DNA of 64,000 bases from Paenibacillus helianthi (GTDB lineage Bacteria; Bacillota; Bacilli; Paenibacillales; Paenibacillaceae): the NCBI RefSeq assembly GCF_001909055.1, contig NZ_LVWI01000092.1:1-64000 (forward strand), given 5' to 3'. Of the stretch, positions 8,701-17,603 are shown piece after piece. The notes under the pieces were generated by a model that saw only the letters and a program-made list of their open reading frames with translations, had not been told where the DNA came from and ran no database searches. Position numbers and translations under genes: made by a program. Position 1 is the stretch's first letter. The number at the start of each line of letters is the position of its first letter.

Positions 8701-11032
8701 TAGCCTGCACATAGGCATAATCCAGCGGAACTCCGCCGGCATATTCCCCCTCCGGCTTATCGAGTCCCCGGACCCGTATTACGGATTGCGTTTTCGGATC
8801 AATTACAGCTACCGATACCGTTTTGGACAAGTAATCCGATTTTTGGAAGAAGAACTCTCCAAGATAGGAGCTTTCGCTTGCAGGCAGTGTGAATTGCCCC
8901 TCTGCATCAGTGATTCCTATTTCCTGTCCATAACGAGTAATTTTCACACCTGGAAGAGCCTTACCAACAGCCCCTGTTACATGTTCACGTACAGTGAAGG
9001 TAACCTTCCCGGCTTGATCCACGGTTAGATAAGGTTTATTCACCAAGTCGACCAGCTTACCAGCCTTATCGCGGACTTCCACTTCCAGTTCCTGCTTAGA
9101 CAAGACTTTCAGGTCGGCTTCCGCAAGAACTTCACCCTTCACATATCCCCCATTCTGATAGAAGTAAGGGACAAATTGGACTTTATAGTCTCCGGACTTC
9201 ACAGGTTTCCATTCCCGTTTGTTCACACGCTGGAGATAGCCATCCTTTTCTTCCGTAGTCCAATAGAGCGAATTCTCTTCAACGATAGCTCCGGCTGCAT
9301 CCAGAATCTGAATTCTGTAGTTGCCGTTCAGATCCACAACATTCTGATTCTCGTCAGTCATAACCACCCGCGTCTCCAGGTTTTCACCCAGAACGATCTG
9401 GTTGCGGACTTCGTCCTGAGCATAATAATTCGAGCCCAGCACATTCAGAATAATTTGCGATTTGTAGCTGCTCCCAGCCTTAAGGGAATACTCTTTCTCT
9501 ACCGGCGTGAAAAAGGATTTCAGAACAACCTGATTCGTGTAGTTGCTGCTGCCATTATTTCCGATTGTTGTTGTCGCAGTCAGACGGTGAATTTCTTCCC
9601 CTTTATGAACATACACGGTTGAATCCGCTGAAGGCACTGTTACGCTGGCCTGGTTGAAGTTCAATTTGGCATTTAAAAAAGATACCTTGATCTGACCTTG
9701 ACCTTGTCCCCGATCCGGGACCTGGAGCTTCAGTGCACTGAAGTCCTCAGACTTGGCTGCATACTCTATGGTACTAACCGGTTCACCCGGCTTTATCTGA
9801 TGATGCAACACAACTCTGCTGTCCGTTCCCGGAATAGCGGCAACGGCTGTGACATCGTATTCGATGTCTTTCTTAACGTATAATACATTTGCAGTTATAT
9901 CCTGAGAGATGTTGGAGCTGCTGAGCTGTTTATAGTGATTATTCGCTGTAACCGAGACGGATTTCACCTCTAATGGCGCTCCATCCCAAGAGTACTTCAG
10001 GTTCAGGCGGCTATAGTCACTGCCATTCTGGATAATGGCAAGATGACTTCCGTCTACGGCGGAGTACAGCGCCGATTGGCTCGTATGGAACATATACATT
10101 TCATTGTTTGCGGATTTAATGAGTGTTTTGAAATCACCTGTTATACCGGCTGTTTTTAGAACCAGCACATCTAGTCCAGAAACACCAATTCTTTGAACAA
10201 CACCGTTTGGCCAGCTAGAATTGTCATAGTTCTGGCGCATCAGATTACCATCAGCATCAAGATAACGGATAGCAGCTGTATATGTCCCTGCCTCCTGCTT
10301 ATCCGTAATATACACTGGTGTGGCCTCATAGTTATCCGTTCCTGATTTGACAGAAAGGATCAGGACAGAGTTCACTAATGGGAAATCTGCTTTGCCCACC
10401 AGTTCGATCTGACCTAGGGAATTGGTAACAAAGCCATTAGAATACTTAGCATACGCCGATACTCCAATTCTCTCATTTACCAGCGGCACCCCATTGCTCA
10501 TAAACGAGATTCTGATGCTTTTATCATCACTGCGAACTTCCCCTGCAGCGGCTTCCACGTATGTATCCGAGTCTTTGGCCATATGTTCTACGACCACTTT
10601 AATTTTTGTTGAAGCAGGGATTGTTATGCTCTGGGGATCTGTAACGACTACCCCCGACTTTCCCTGGTACTCTGCCCGCAGAGTGTATTCCTCTCCTGCA
10701 TTCAGCCCCTCAAAGGCAATGTTGGAATAATAGACAGAGTAAACCGAGTCTGCTGCAGACATATGCACGATCTGGTATTTCGACCTCGATTGACTGGCTA
10801 CTTCATTCCCTTCCTTAAGAAGGGAGAATTTCACCGTATTTAGCGTCGTATAATCACCGTAGGTTACATCCAGTACGCTGTTGACGGAGATTTTTTGCTT
10901 CCCGTTCAGCATTTTTTCCGAGGTTACCACCCCCGCCTTCAAAGATGCCGCCGATACCTCCAGCACACTTAGAAAAGATAAAAGTAAAACTAAAACCAGT
11001 GAAACCGTAGTTCTCAACCTTTTTGAATACAT
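5792..11032 (-). CDS. Giant secreted S-layer-homology (SLH) protein
   Basis: A 1746-residue exported protein. It starts with a signal peptide (Lys/Arg-rich start, a leucine-rich hydrophobic core, then VSAAS as a likely cleavage site). Residues ~30-1150 form a long beta-rich region with carboxypeptidase-regulatory/CnaB-like stretches (for example VKITRYGQEIGITDAEGQF). A Gly/Thr/Pro-rich linker follows at ~1155-1185, then an Ala/Gln-rich helical part. Three SLH motifs occupy ~1565-1746 (FTDVAENHWA, FKDLAAGSAGYNEIAAA, FTDNGKIAKWA), which anchor such proteins to pyruvylated wall polymer. The ATG at 11032 is chosen because AAAAGGGAG lies 6-8 bases upstream. No enzyme domain is recognisable; a structural or adhesive role is inferred. 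Confidence 0.88.
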   Translation of the reverse strand: MYSKRLRTTVSLVLVLLLSFLSVLEVSAASLKAGVVTSEKMLNGKQKISVNSVLDVTYGDYTTLNTVKFSLLKEGNEVASQSRSKYQIVHMSAADSVYSVYYSNIAFEGLNAGEEYTLRAEYQGKSGVVVTDPQSITIPASTKIKVVVEHMAKDSDTYVEAAAGEVRSDDKSIRISFMSNGVPLVNERIGVSAYAKYSNGFVTNSLGQIELVGKADFPLVNSVLILSVKSGTDNYEATPVYITDKQEAGTYTAAIRYLDADGNLMRQNYDNSSWPNGVVQRIGVSGLDVLVLKTAGITGDFKTLIKSANNEMYMFHTSQSALYSAVDGSHLAIIQNGSDYSRLNLKYSWDGAPLEVKSVSVTANNHYKQLSSSNISQDITANVLYVKKDIEYDVTAVAAIPGTDSRVVLHHQIKPGEPVSTIEYAAKSEDFSALKLQVPDRGQGQGQIKVSFLNAKLNFNQASVTVPSADSTVYVHKGEEIHRLTATTTIGNNGSSNYTNQVVLKSFFTPVEKEYSLKAGSSYKSQIILNVLGSNYYAQDEVRNQIVLGENLETRVVMTDENQNVVDLNGNYRIQILDAAGAIVEENSLYWTTEEKDGYLQRVNKREWKPVKSGDYKVQFVPYFYQNGGYVKGEVLAEADLKVLSKQELEVEVRDKAGKLVDLVNKPYLTVDQAGKVTFTVREHVTGAVGKALPGVKITRYGQEIGITDAEGQFTLPASESSYLGEFFFQKSDYLSKTVSVAVIDPKTQSVIRVRGLDKPEGEYAGGVPLDYAYVQARIKKSDGTYIQQTEYINIDDQQAFLIVEAPSVVGVDFMRYNRSNMGVESKYGYYMYGSVQTNPGKEYSLVLDARDPLQEVSKVKLTEYMEELSLIRKGLSGVDYVPYVIDSNSSDQNYFYATEGTYSVLAHTSRDTFIYRDNVVVTKGDNTWLYTDSASDLATVVAPESGSIYTVDYITADQSKLRGYAYDATQVQLTPGEVIVNLDQMIGSLEYQYNIHLSGDTLKAGTFNELSPGAIAGLDIVGLKNGKLVRSSAYNSLNIGLVDTAGNAISQLSKPRILVTSYGSSSGHTTINPEASSYTIEDEAGNKLYEGSSLSYPLNASVVLKDGSYVVKANVTIDGKTYTLNKKIVLETKAGTIVDPGTTPPGEDLENGGSTPGNGTNPGSGTGSGTGGGTGGGTVTTPVPTQAPNVSVNEQNTKLQELIKNVTGTPAERAAAAQSALSSIANSLKSVTTAQGAEQNSKSLSQALDSAAQLLATIQDPAEKLKIVSSVNDLVSSAPYVLNHLETGEKAVAFAQSLIQNAAAVLNNAQGVAAADILQIKNGIVSSSQAALNKAGEVTIAKENVTVEGNSVSSQLTEGLVSKQIEASKKALAAVSEDLNAKLGAGLASELKVSLTVEIPPVGEGVNKLNTSLPSEILTMIQNNGIDGLKLQMGKTAFTIEPDTFGTVKAGEKITLAAEVVENAVIGKPSQAEPLATLPVMEFSAKVGDKAVKSFEKPINVSFDVSAIDTSKYSAASLEKLTVYVLNETSLTWEAVGGKFDPVTQTVTALRGHFSRYTVMLGKGAFTDVAENHWAVKEINYLLTKGIVEQTAKFNPSDKVNRAQFAAWISKAYGLDGTGLTLPFKDLAAGSAGYNEIAAAYAAGIITGKSASVFDPKATISRQEMATMLARALTLYNGAKNVSDPGNVNAAFTDNGKIAKWAAAGVALTKSSKLFGGFEDGTFRPAQTATKAEAAALIYRLYQLK

Positions 11033-11382
11033 AGATGTCTCCCTTTTCCCCATGATAGTATCCTACCCATGACTACTCCCCCAGCAGAATTGTCATAATT
11101 AGATAGACCTAGTGGAAATCCTACCCAACGGCCTATTAGATGTCAATCTATTCCTGTATTAAAATCTCGCATTTTATCGTAAAAAAAGATAATTTGTCAC
11201 ATTCCCCCAATAAACCCAAGATAGAGATAGGACTAAAGTTGTGCATTTCACGAACATGTAAGAAATACATGATTATCCGTTTCCCGTTCAATAACCAGCG
11301 TCACTGCACGTGCACCCTGACGGGTTATGATCTATAATGAGAACGTTGATTTTAACGTGAATCCGAAAGGGGAACTAATGAA
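11033..11382. other. Divergent intergenic region, SLH gene / Xaa-Pro peptidase
   Basis: A 350-bp AT-rich stretch between divergent genes. A TATAAT box at 11333-11338 precedes the peptidase. The motif ATCCTACCC occurs twice (11060 and 11118), on the side that would control the SLH gene. No further gene is supported. Confidence 0.5.
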
Positions 11383-12477
11383 ATGAATAAGGCTCTATCC
11401 ACTTTGGAGCAGGGAATGGCTGGCGGGAGCCTGGATGCGCTGCTCGTCACCGATCCTAAGCATGTGTACTATTTGACCGGATTTGCCAGCAATCCTCATG
11501 AGCGTTTTCTGGGACTGCTGCTGATCCGCGGCGAGGAGCCGGTGCTGATCGTTCCCGCACTCGATGCCGAAGCCGCTTCTGCTGCCTCCTCAGTGACCAA
11601 GATTCTGACACACAGCGACACGGACAATCCGTATGAGCTGCTGAAATCATGTTTTGCAGGCTTGAGGCCCGGAACGCTGGGCATTGAGAAGGAGCACTTC
11701 ACCGTGAGCCGTTATGAACAACTGGCAGAAGCGGTTCCTGCGGATGTTTTCCGTGATATCGGCCCTATCCTGCGGGCGATGCGCGCGAAGAAAACCCCGG
11801 AGGAAGTCAGCCGCATGAAGCATGCCGCCGAGCTGGTAGAGGAGGTACTCCGTCAAGGCCTCACTCATGTCAAAGCGGGAGTCAGCGAAATCGAGCTGGT
11901 GGCCGAGCTGGACTATCTGATGAAAAAGGTTGGCGCTTCCGGCCCTTCCTTCGATACGATGGTCCTCTCCGGTCCGAATACCGCACTGCCCCACGGTGTG
12001 CCTGGCAGCCGGGTCATTCAGCCGGGTGACTTCCTGATGTTCGACCTCGGCGTATACGCCGCAGGCTATGCCTCCGATATCACCCGCACCTATGCCGTTG
12101 AAGAGGCAAATCCCAAGCTGGTTGAAATCTACAACACGGTTCTGGCTGCCAATGAAGCCGGTATTGCGGCTTCGCGGGCCGGAGCGACCTTCGGTTCGGT
12201 GGACCGCGCGGCCCGTGAAGTGATCGAAGCCGCAGGTTACGGCGAGTATTTCATGCACCGGGTCGGACATGGCCTCGGGATGGACACGCATGAATATCCT
12301 TCACTGCACGGAATGAATGGGGATTTCATCGACATTGGCAATGTCTTCACTGTAGAGCCAGGTATTTATGTAGCGGGTCTGGGAGGCGTCCGGATTGAAG
12401 ATGATGTCTGGATTACACCAGAGGGTCCCAAGACGCTGACGACTTTGCCGAAAGAGCTGACGGTGCTGCATTTATAG
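11383..12477 (+). CDS. Xaa-Pro dipeptidase/aminopeptidase (M24B)
   Basis: A 364-residue pita-bread metallopeptidase of the M24B family, which removes N-terminal residues next to proline using two metal ions. An N-terminal creatinase-like domain covers ~1-130. The catalytic domain carries the expected ligands: Asp in MFDLGVYAAGYASDIT (two Asp), His in HRVGHGLG, Glu in FTVEPGIY and a final Glu in GVRIEDD. It resembles Bacillus YqhT/PepQ. The ribosome binding site AAAGGGGA lies closer to an out-of-frame ATG at 11378 that forms a two-codon ORF (ATGAAATGA) overlapping the true start. Confidence 0.92.
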   Translation: MNKALSTLEQGMAGGSLDALLVTDPKHVYYLTGFASNPHERFLGLLLIRGEEPVLIVPALDAEAASAASSVTKILTHSDTDNPYELLKSCFAGLRPGTLGIEKEHFTVSRYEQLAEAVPADVFRDIGPILRAMRAKKTPEEVSRMKHAAELVEEVLRQGLTHVKAGVSEIELVAELDYLMKKVGASGPSFDTMVLSGPNTALPHGVPGSRVIQPGDFLMFDLGVYAAGYASDITRTYAVEEANPKLVEIYNTVLAANEAGIAASRAGATFGSVDRAAREVIEAAGYGEYFMHRVGHGLGMDTHEYPSLHGMNGDFIDIGNVFTVEPGIYVAGLGGVRIEDDVWITPEGPKTLTTLPKELTVLHL

Positions 12478-12504
12478 ATTTATAGCGTAAATCCTTACAT
12501 TAAT

Positions 12505-12552
12505 AAAAAAGCAGCAAACCAGCTCCTCCCGGAGTGGTTTGCTGCTTTTTTT
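12505..12552. terminator. Bidirectional terminator
   Basis: The perfect stem GCAGCAAACCA/TGGTTTGCTGC is flanked by an A-run on the left and a T-run on the right. It lies between two convergent genes and can serve both. Confidence 0.9.
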
Positions 12553-12602
12553 GATGCAATGATAAGGCACCTTCTGTGGTGCGGCGGTTCTTCTCCCAGG
12601 CT

Positions 12603-13328
12603 TCAGGAAGCGCTGCGTGAATCTGCTGCCGGTTGAGCAGGCAACTCGTCCTCTGCAAATTTGAAGGAACGGGCAATGTACAGAATTGGTGTTCCGGCAC
12701 CGGTAAGCAGAAATTTCACGATATACGTGGTCAGCAGAATTTCTGTCCATACCCGCAGATCATAAGTTCCGGCAAAGGCAATGGTGCAGAAAATTAGTGT
12801 ATCAACAAAAGAACTGACCATCGTACTGCCGTTGGAGCGGATCCAGAGCTGTCTTGAACTGCTGTAATATTTGCGAATCCAGGCATACAGCCGGACATCA
12901 AGAAACTGGCTGATAAAATAAGCGGTTAGGCTTCCCGCCGCGAGACGCGGCATCAGACCAAAGATGATCTCGAGCGAATGTTGGGCGAAATCCGTCTCCT
13001 GGGGCTCGAACCACAGCACCATCTGCATGATTACCGTAGTCATCAGCAATGTAAAAAAACCAAACCACACCGCATTCCGCGCCTCGGCTCTTCCATATTT
13101 CTCATTCAACAGGTCATTGGTCATATAGAGTGTGACATACATCGTGTTGCCCAGTGTCATCACAATATCGAAGGGCAAGGCAATCGTCTTGGCGACCTGA
13201 ATGTTGGCGATGACAGTAGCCACACCGACCCAGGCATACAGGCCTTTTTTGCCAAAAAGCCGGTAGCAAAGCAGATAGAAACCAAAATTGACAACTACGA
13301 ACAACATTCCCCACAACAAATTAAACAC
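12603..13328 (-). CDS. Queuosine precursor transporter (YhhQ/VUT family)
   Basis: A 241-residue membrane protein with about six hydrophobic segments and the family stretch YVTLYMTNDLLNEKYG, plus a late SNGSTMVSSFVDTLIF segment. YhhQ proteins import queuosine precursors such as preQ0, preQ1 or queuine for tRNA wobble modification. The assignment is reinforced by a preQ1-I riboswitch directly before it. The start is a GTG at 13328, 12 bases after the AGGAGG that forms part of the riboswitch. It is a single-gene unit convergent with the peptidase gene. Confidence 0.93.
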   Translation of the reverse strand: MFNLLWGMLFVVVNFGFYLLCYRLFGKKGLYAWVGVATVIANIQVAKTIALPFDIVMTLGNTMYVTLYMTNDLLNEKYGRAEARNAVWFGFFTLLMTTVIMQMVLWFEPQETDFAQHSLEIIFGLMPRLAAGSLTAYFISQFLDVRLYAWIRKYYSSSRQLWIRSNGSTMVSSFVDTLIFCTIAFAGTYDLRVWTEILLTTYIVKFLLTGAGTPILYIARSFKFAEDELPAQPAADSRSAS

Positions 13329-13340
13329 GAATCTATTATT

Positions 13341-13380
13341 CCTCCTAGTTTTGGTTACGCGGGATGGTTACGAACCGCGG
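13341..13380 (-). promoter_or_regulatory. preQ1-I riboswitch (translation-controlling)
   Basis: The minus strand reads CGCGG, TTCGTAACCATC, CCGCG, then TAACCAAAACTAGGAGG. The P1 stem, the pyrimidine-rich loop and the A-rich tail match the class I preQ1 aptamer; the order resembles the Thermoanaerobacter tengcongensis version. The tail runs into AGGAGG, so ligand binding should hide the ribosome binding site of the transporter gene. I see no terminator in the leader. Confidence 0.88.
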
Positions 13381-13382
13381 CG

Positions 13383-13695
13383 TTCTTTTTTTGAGAACAA
13401 AACATTTCTACTCTACCACAATCAAAGCTAACATGCTATGAAATATAAATTCATTTTTTTCATAAAACAGCTAAAGTATTCGATAAATATACATAAATTT
13501 TCTGAAAATTCTTCATCATTAAGCAATTTTTCACTATTCAACCTGAGGTTAATTCTATAGAATAGTTATCAATCACATTCCCGGAAACGATAGCTTCATA
13601 TATGACCCTACCTACGGAATATATTGCTGCTTGCCTGCCCGAAAAGCATTGGCATGGGATAGAAGGATGTAATTGAAGGAAAAGGAGAGAATGAA
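13383..13695. other. AT-rich intergenic region before the chemoreceptor
   Basis: A 313-bp AT-rich stretch between the preQ1 leader and the divergent chemoreceptor gene. It must hold promoters for both, but I see no unambiguous -35/-10 pair or small ORF. Confidence 0.4.
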
Positions 13696-15384
13696 ATGTT
13701 TCAAGTCAAGAAATCCATTGGCCGTAGATTTACGTTTTTGCTGTTCATTGTTCTGTTGCTGTCATCTGCTTTATTAAGTACCAGCTATTATTTCATATCT
13801 ATCAATACCTTTGACAGTTATGTGATCCCGCAGATTGACAAGATTCTGACCAGTTCCGCGCAGGACATCTATAAAAATATGAATGCGACATATGCCCAGC
13901 AGACTCTGAACAAAAACGAACAATCAATGACAACGATTGAATTTTATTTTCAGGATAAACGAAAACAGCATGGCTTGGAAACCATCTTTCTCATCGATTT
14001 GAAGGAAGGCAAAGCTACTGTATTAACTGCAGATCATGGAGCGAAGCTGCAGCCGGATGAGAGCATTGAGGTACAACCCGCCATGGAGCGGGCGACCAAG
14101 GGAAAAGCCGGACTTAGTGAAATATACAGTGATAGTCACGGAATACATAAGACCGCGTATGTCGGGGTTCCCGGCACTACAATGGTCATCGGAGCAAGTT
14201 CAGATGTTGCTTTTATCCAGAATAAAATGAACAGTATCCTTTGGGTTAGTGCAGGAATCACTTTGGGTGTGCTGATCGTTGGTGTGGGCGCTGCGCTGCT
14301 TATGACCCGCAGAATCACACGTCCGATCACACAGCTTGCAGTCTACAGCACGAAGCTGGCCAGCGGGGATTTCACCCAGCAGCTGGAGATTAAAGGAAAC
14401 GATGAAGTAGGCCTGCTGGCTGAGAGCTTCCGGACCATGAGCGAGAGGCTGAGAGAGATGATTGGACAGGTTCTGGATACCTCCAGCATTGTGGTCACGG
14501 ATTCCAATGTCTTGAAGGAACGCACTGACATTCTGAACGGAATGGCTGAGGAATCCGCCCTGTCTGTTGTGGAAATCAGCAAAGGCAGCACGGCCATTGC
14601 CGGCAGCGCGCAGGATAATTCCCGGGCGATGGATGAGATCAATATCGGCATCCAGCATATTGCTTCAGCCGCAGGTGAAGTTACCGAACAGATCATTGAG
14701 GCTTCCCAAGAAGCCTCAGGCGGCAATGACATCGCTCAAAGTGCTGTGGATCAGATGCGTCATGTGGCAGAGGCTTCGGTGAAGTCGCTGGAGCAGTTCC
14801 GCATCATGAATGAGCGCTCTATGCAGATCGGTGAAGTTGTCCAGGGAATTACAGAGATCACCAAGCAGATTCAAATGCTCTCGCTGAATGCTTCCATTGA
14901 AGCCGCACGTGCGGGTGAACATGGCCGCGGTTTTGCAGTGGTTGCCGGAGAGGTCCGCAAGCTGTCCGAGCAATCCAAAGAATCGAATGAACAAATCCGT
15001 GAGTTCCTGCTTAGCCTGCAGGAGGATATGAACCGGTCGGTAGAAGAAATGAATCATGTGAATGCCGAGGTGGCTTCGGGTGTGGGCAAAGTGTCTGAGG
15101 CCGGAAATGCTTTTAGCCACTTGCTGATTCTTATTCAGAGCATCAACCACAGCATTCAGTCCGTATCTGCCGCTACACAGCAAATTTCGGCAGGTACCGA
15201 GGAGGTCAGTGCATCCGTGGAGGAAACCGCCCAGATCACTTCCAAGTCACAGCAAAATGCCGACACACTTGCTGCCAACTCCGAGCAGCAGCATCAGGAG
15301 CTTGAAGTTCATGCTGAGACAGTAGAGCATTTGTACCAGCAAGCCGTGAAGCTGCAGGAAGCGGTACAGCAGTTCAAAATTTAG
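13696..15384 (+). CDS. Methyl-accepting chemotaxis protein
   Basis: A 562-residue chemoreceptor. It has a first membrane helix at ~11-33, a small extracellular sensor of ~145 residues, a second membrane helix at ~181-205, a HAMP domain at ~205-255, and a long signalling coiled coil. The conserved hairpin tip reads LNASIEAARAGEHGRGFAVVAGEVRKL. Signals would pass to CheA/CheW and flagella. The sensor is too small for a double Cache module and I cannot predict its ligand. AAGGAGAG precedes the start. It stands alone, ended by a strong terminator. Confidence 0.95.
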   Translation: MFQVKKSIGRRFTFLLFIVLLLSSALLSTSYYFISINTFDSYVIPQIDKILTSSAQDIYKNMNATYAQQTLNKNEQSMTTIEFYFQDKRKQHGLETIFLIDLKEGKATVLTADHGAKLQPDESIEVQPAMERATKGKAGLSEIYSDSHGIHKTAYVGVPGTTMVIGASSDVAFIQNKMNSILWVSAGITLGVLIVGVGAALLMTRRITRPITQLAVYSTKLASGDFTQQLEIKGNDEVGLLAESFRTMSERLREMIGQVLDTSSIVVTDSNVLKERTDILNGMAEESALSVVEISKGSTAIAGSAQDNSRAMDEINIGIQHIASAAGEVTEQIIEASQEASGGNDIAQSAVDQMRHVAEASVKSLEQFRIMNERSMQIGEVVQGITEITKQIQMLSLNASIEAARAGEHGRGFAVVAGEVRKLSEQSKESNEQIREFLLSLQEDMNRSVEEMNHVNAEVASGVGKVSEAGNAFSHLLILIQSINHSIQSVSAATQQISAGTEEVSASVEETAQITSKSQQNADTLAANSEQQHQELEVHAETVEHLYQQAVKLQEAVQQFKI

Positions 15385-15421
15385 TCCTGCGGTGAATTAT
15401 GATAATTGCCGCAGAAGCATA

Positions 15422-15469
15422 CAGCAACGGGTGCCGTCCTATGAAGGAACGGCACCCGTTGCTGTTTTT
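15422..15469 (+). terminator. Strong rho-independent terminator
   Basis: A 16-bp stem CAGCAACGGGTGCCGT/ACGGCACCCGTTGCTG is followed by TTTTT, 40 bp after the chemoreceptor stop. Confidence 0.93.
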
Positions 15470-15530
15470 GTGTGTAGGTGGTGTGGCCTTGAGTCCCGGT
15501 ACACTGGTGAGCATTCACGCTTGCTGCCGG

Positions 15531-15857
15531 TCAATGTCTCGGTGCCCAGAGAATGACGGCCACTCCGATTACACAAATGCCGGCACCGATCCAGTCATAG
15601 AGATCCGGTGTTTTTTTATCCACCAGCCAGCCCCATAGTACGGCTAGCACGATGAATACCCCGCCATAGGCTGCATAGACTCTGCCGAAGGAAGGAAACT
15701 TCTGAAGGGTGGGAATAATGCCGTATACTACGAGAATCAGCGCTCCAACTCCTCCGTACCAGAGCGGACGCGATTCGCGCAGCCACAGCCAGATCAGATA
15801 CCCGCCGCCGATTTCGGCCAGACCGGCAACGATAAAGAGAAGAATCGCTATGGCCAT
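15531..15857 (-). CDS. YnfA family (UPF0060) small membrane protein
   Basis: A 108-residue, four-helix membrane protein matching YnfA along its length (GLAEIGGGYLIWLWLR at the N-terminus, GRVYAAYGGVFI in the middle, DWIGAGICVIGVAVILWAP at the end). The family is related to small multidrug resistance pumps but its transport role here is unproven. GGGAGGT lies 4 bases before the ATG. It starts 11 bp after the cobQ stop, so it may be read as the last gene of a cobQ transcript despite its unrelated function. Confidence 0.93.
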   Translation of the reverse strand: MAIAILLFIVAGLAEIGGGYLIWLWLRESRPLWYGGVGALILVVYGIIPTLQKFPSFGRVYAAYGGVFIVLAVLWGWLVDKKTPDLYDWIGAGICVIGVAVILWAPRH

Positions 15858-15868
15858 GGTTACCTCCC

Positions 15869-17467
15869 TTATTGAGTTAATCCCATGATCTCATAGACCG
15901 CTGCCATGTCAAGATTCGCACGCACGCTATCCGCCAGCCTGTCAAACTCCTGTTCGCGCAGCGCTGCTGCCGAGAAGGTCTGCGCAAGCGGTATAAGCCC
16001 TTTGGAGAGTCTCAGACCATCAAGCCATGCTCTGCGCAAGCCGTCATTGTGGAACAATCCATGCAGATAGGTCCCCCAGACCCGGCCCTCCGGTGTTCCC
16101 CAACCTTCAGGCTGCGTACTCCCTTCCGGTCCCTTCAGCTGAAAGAGGCTTCTGACCAATGAGGGATCATGGTTCGCAGTGGTTCCCATATGAATTTCAT
16201 ACCCTTCAATAGAGAGTTCCATTACTGATCCGGGAGGTGTTCCGCCTAAGAGCAGCGGATGGTTCTGAGCCAGTACACCGCTGGCTCGGACCGTAGTCTT
16301 CTGCTGGAGAAAAGAAGTGGACAGCGGTAACAGCCCAAGCCCTTCTCTTTCCCCCGGTTCTGAACTTTCTACCGCATGCGGGTCATACAACTTCCGGCCC
16401 AGCATCTGATACCCTCCGCAGATGCCAACAAGCTGCCTGGTCCCCTGGTTCATTGCCGCGGCGATCGCTTCCGGGAAACCCTGTTCCCGCAGATAATCTA
16501 AATCGGCACCTGTGTTCTTAGTCCCCGGCAGGATGATGGCATCCGGCGTGCCCAGCTCATCAGCAGCTGCCACATAGCGCACAGCAGTATCCGGCTCGTC
16601 CTCCAGAGGATCAAAATCGGTAAAGTTGGAGATTCTCGGGTAGCGGATGACGGCGATATCCAGCTCTTTGCCCTTCATCGCCTGCAACCGTCCAGTCGTT
16701 CCTTCCAGAACCACGGAATCCTCAGCTTCGATCCGCAATTGAGGCAGAAATGGCAGGACTCCCAGAACCGGTATGCCTGTCCGCTGCTCCAGCCAATCGA
16801 GCCCAGGCTGGAGCAGCGACAAATCGCCGCGGAATTTATTGATAATGAAGCCTTTGACACGAGCCCGCTCATGCGGCTCCAGCAGTTCCAAGGTACCGAC
16901 CAGAAAAGCAAACACACCGCCCCTGTCTATGTCGGCCACCAGTAGCACCGGAGCATCCGCCCATCCCGCAAGATTCATATTGACGATGTCCCTCGCCTTT
17001 AGGTTGATCTCAGCCGGGCTGCCTGCGCCCTCCATCAATACGACATCATAAGAGCTCCGCAGCCGTCCAAGCGCATCCATCACCGTGCTTTTGGCTTCCG
17101 GCAGGAATTTCTCCCGGTATTCGCGGGCGCTCAGCGCTACATGCGGCACGCCGTGCACTACAATCTGCGCACTCATCTCGCCGGAGGGCTTCAACAGAAT
17201 CGGATTCATATCGGTGGTCGCGGTAGTGCCGAATGCTTCAGCCTGCATGCCCTGGGCACGGCCGATTTCCTTGCCGTCCACAGTGACGTAGGAATTCAAC
17301 GCCATATTCTGCGATTTGAAAGGCGCTGTCCGGTATCCGTCCCGGGTCATAATCCGCCCAATAGCGGCGGTAACCAGACTCTTCCCGACATCCGAAGCTG
17401 TTCCCTGGATCATCAGCACAGCCGCAGGCTGTGGCTTCATACGTGTAGTTACTGCTTGATCTTCCAT
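15869..17467 (-). CDS. cobQ: Cobyric acid synthase
   Basis: A 532-residue glutamine-dependent amidotransferase that amidates adenosylcobyrinic acid a,c-diamide at four carboxylates with ATP. The N-terminal dethiobiotin-synthetase-like ATPase domain has GTASDVGKS. The C-terminal class I glutaminase-like domain has the nucleophile Cys in GICGGYQMLG and a His in GTYLHGLFHND. Length and order are typical. AAGGAGG precedes the ATG. It is separated from cobTUS by a terminator and 137 bp, so it is probably a distinct unit. Confidence 0.96.
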   Translation of the reverse strand: MEDQAVTTRMKPQPAAVLMIQGTASDVGKSLVTAAIGRIMTRDGYRTAPFKSQNMALNSYVTVDGKEIGRAQGMQAEAFGTTATTDMNPILLKPSGEMSAQIVVHGVPHVALSAREYREKFLPEAKSTVMDALGRLRSSYDVVLMEGAGSPAEINLKARDIVNMNLAGWADAPVLLVADIDRGGVFAFLVGTLELLEPHERARVKGFIINKFRGDLSLLQPGLDWLEQRTGIPVLGVLPFLPQLRIEAEDSVVLEGTTGRLQAMKGKELDIAVIRYPRISNFTDFDPLEDEPDTAVRYVAAADELGTPDAIILPGTKNTGADLDYLREQGFPEAIAAAMNQGTRQLVGICGGYQMLGRKLYDPHAVESSEPGEREGLGLLPLSTSFLQQKTTVRASGVLAQNHPLLLGGTPPGSVMELSIEGYEIHMGTTANHDPSLVRSLFQLKGPEGSTQPEGWGTPEGRVWGTYLHGLFHNDGLRRAWLDGLRLSKGLIPLAQTFSAAALREQEFDRLADSVRANLDMAAVYEIMGLTQ

Positions 17468-17550
17468 GCCAAGCCTCCTTGCTATTATTCTGCTGCCGGA
17501 GAAATATAAGGATGATTGATAGCGTGAAACATATAAATGCTTATATTCTT

Positions 17551-17576
17551 AAAATAAGCCGGCACACAGGCCGGCT
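17551..17576 (-). terminator. Terminator of cobT-cobU-cobS
   Basis: On the minus strand AGCCGGC/GCCGGCT with a six-base loop is followed by TTATTTT, about 30 bp past the cobS stop. Confidence 0.75.
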
Positions 17577-17603
17577 ATGATAAGCGCTCTAAGGCTCGGC
17601 GCA

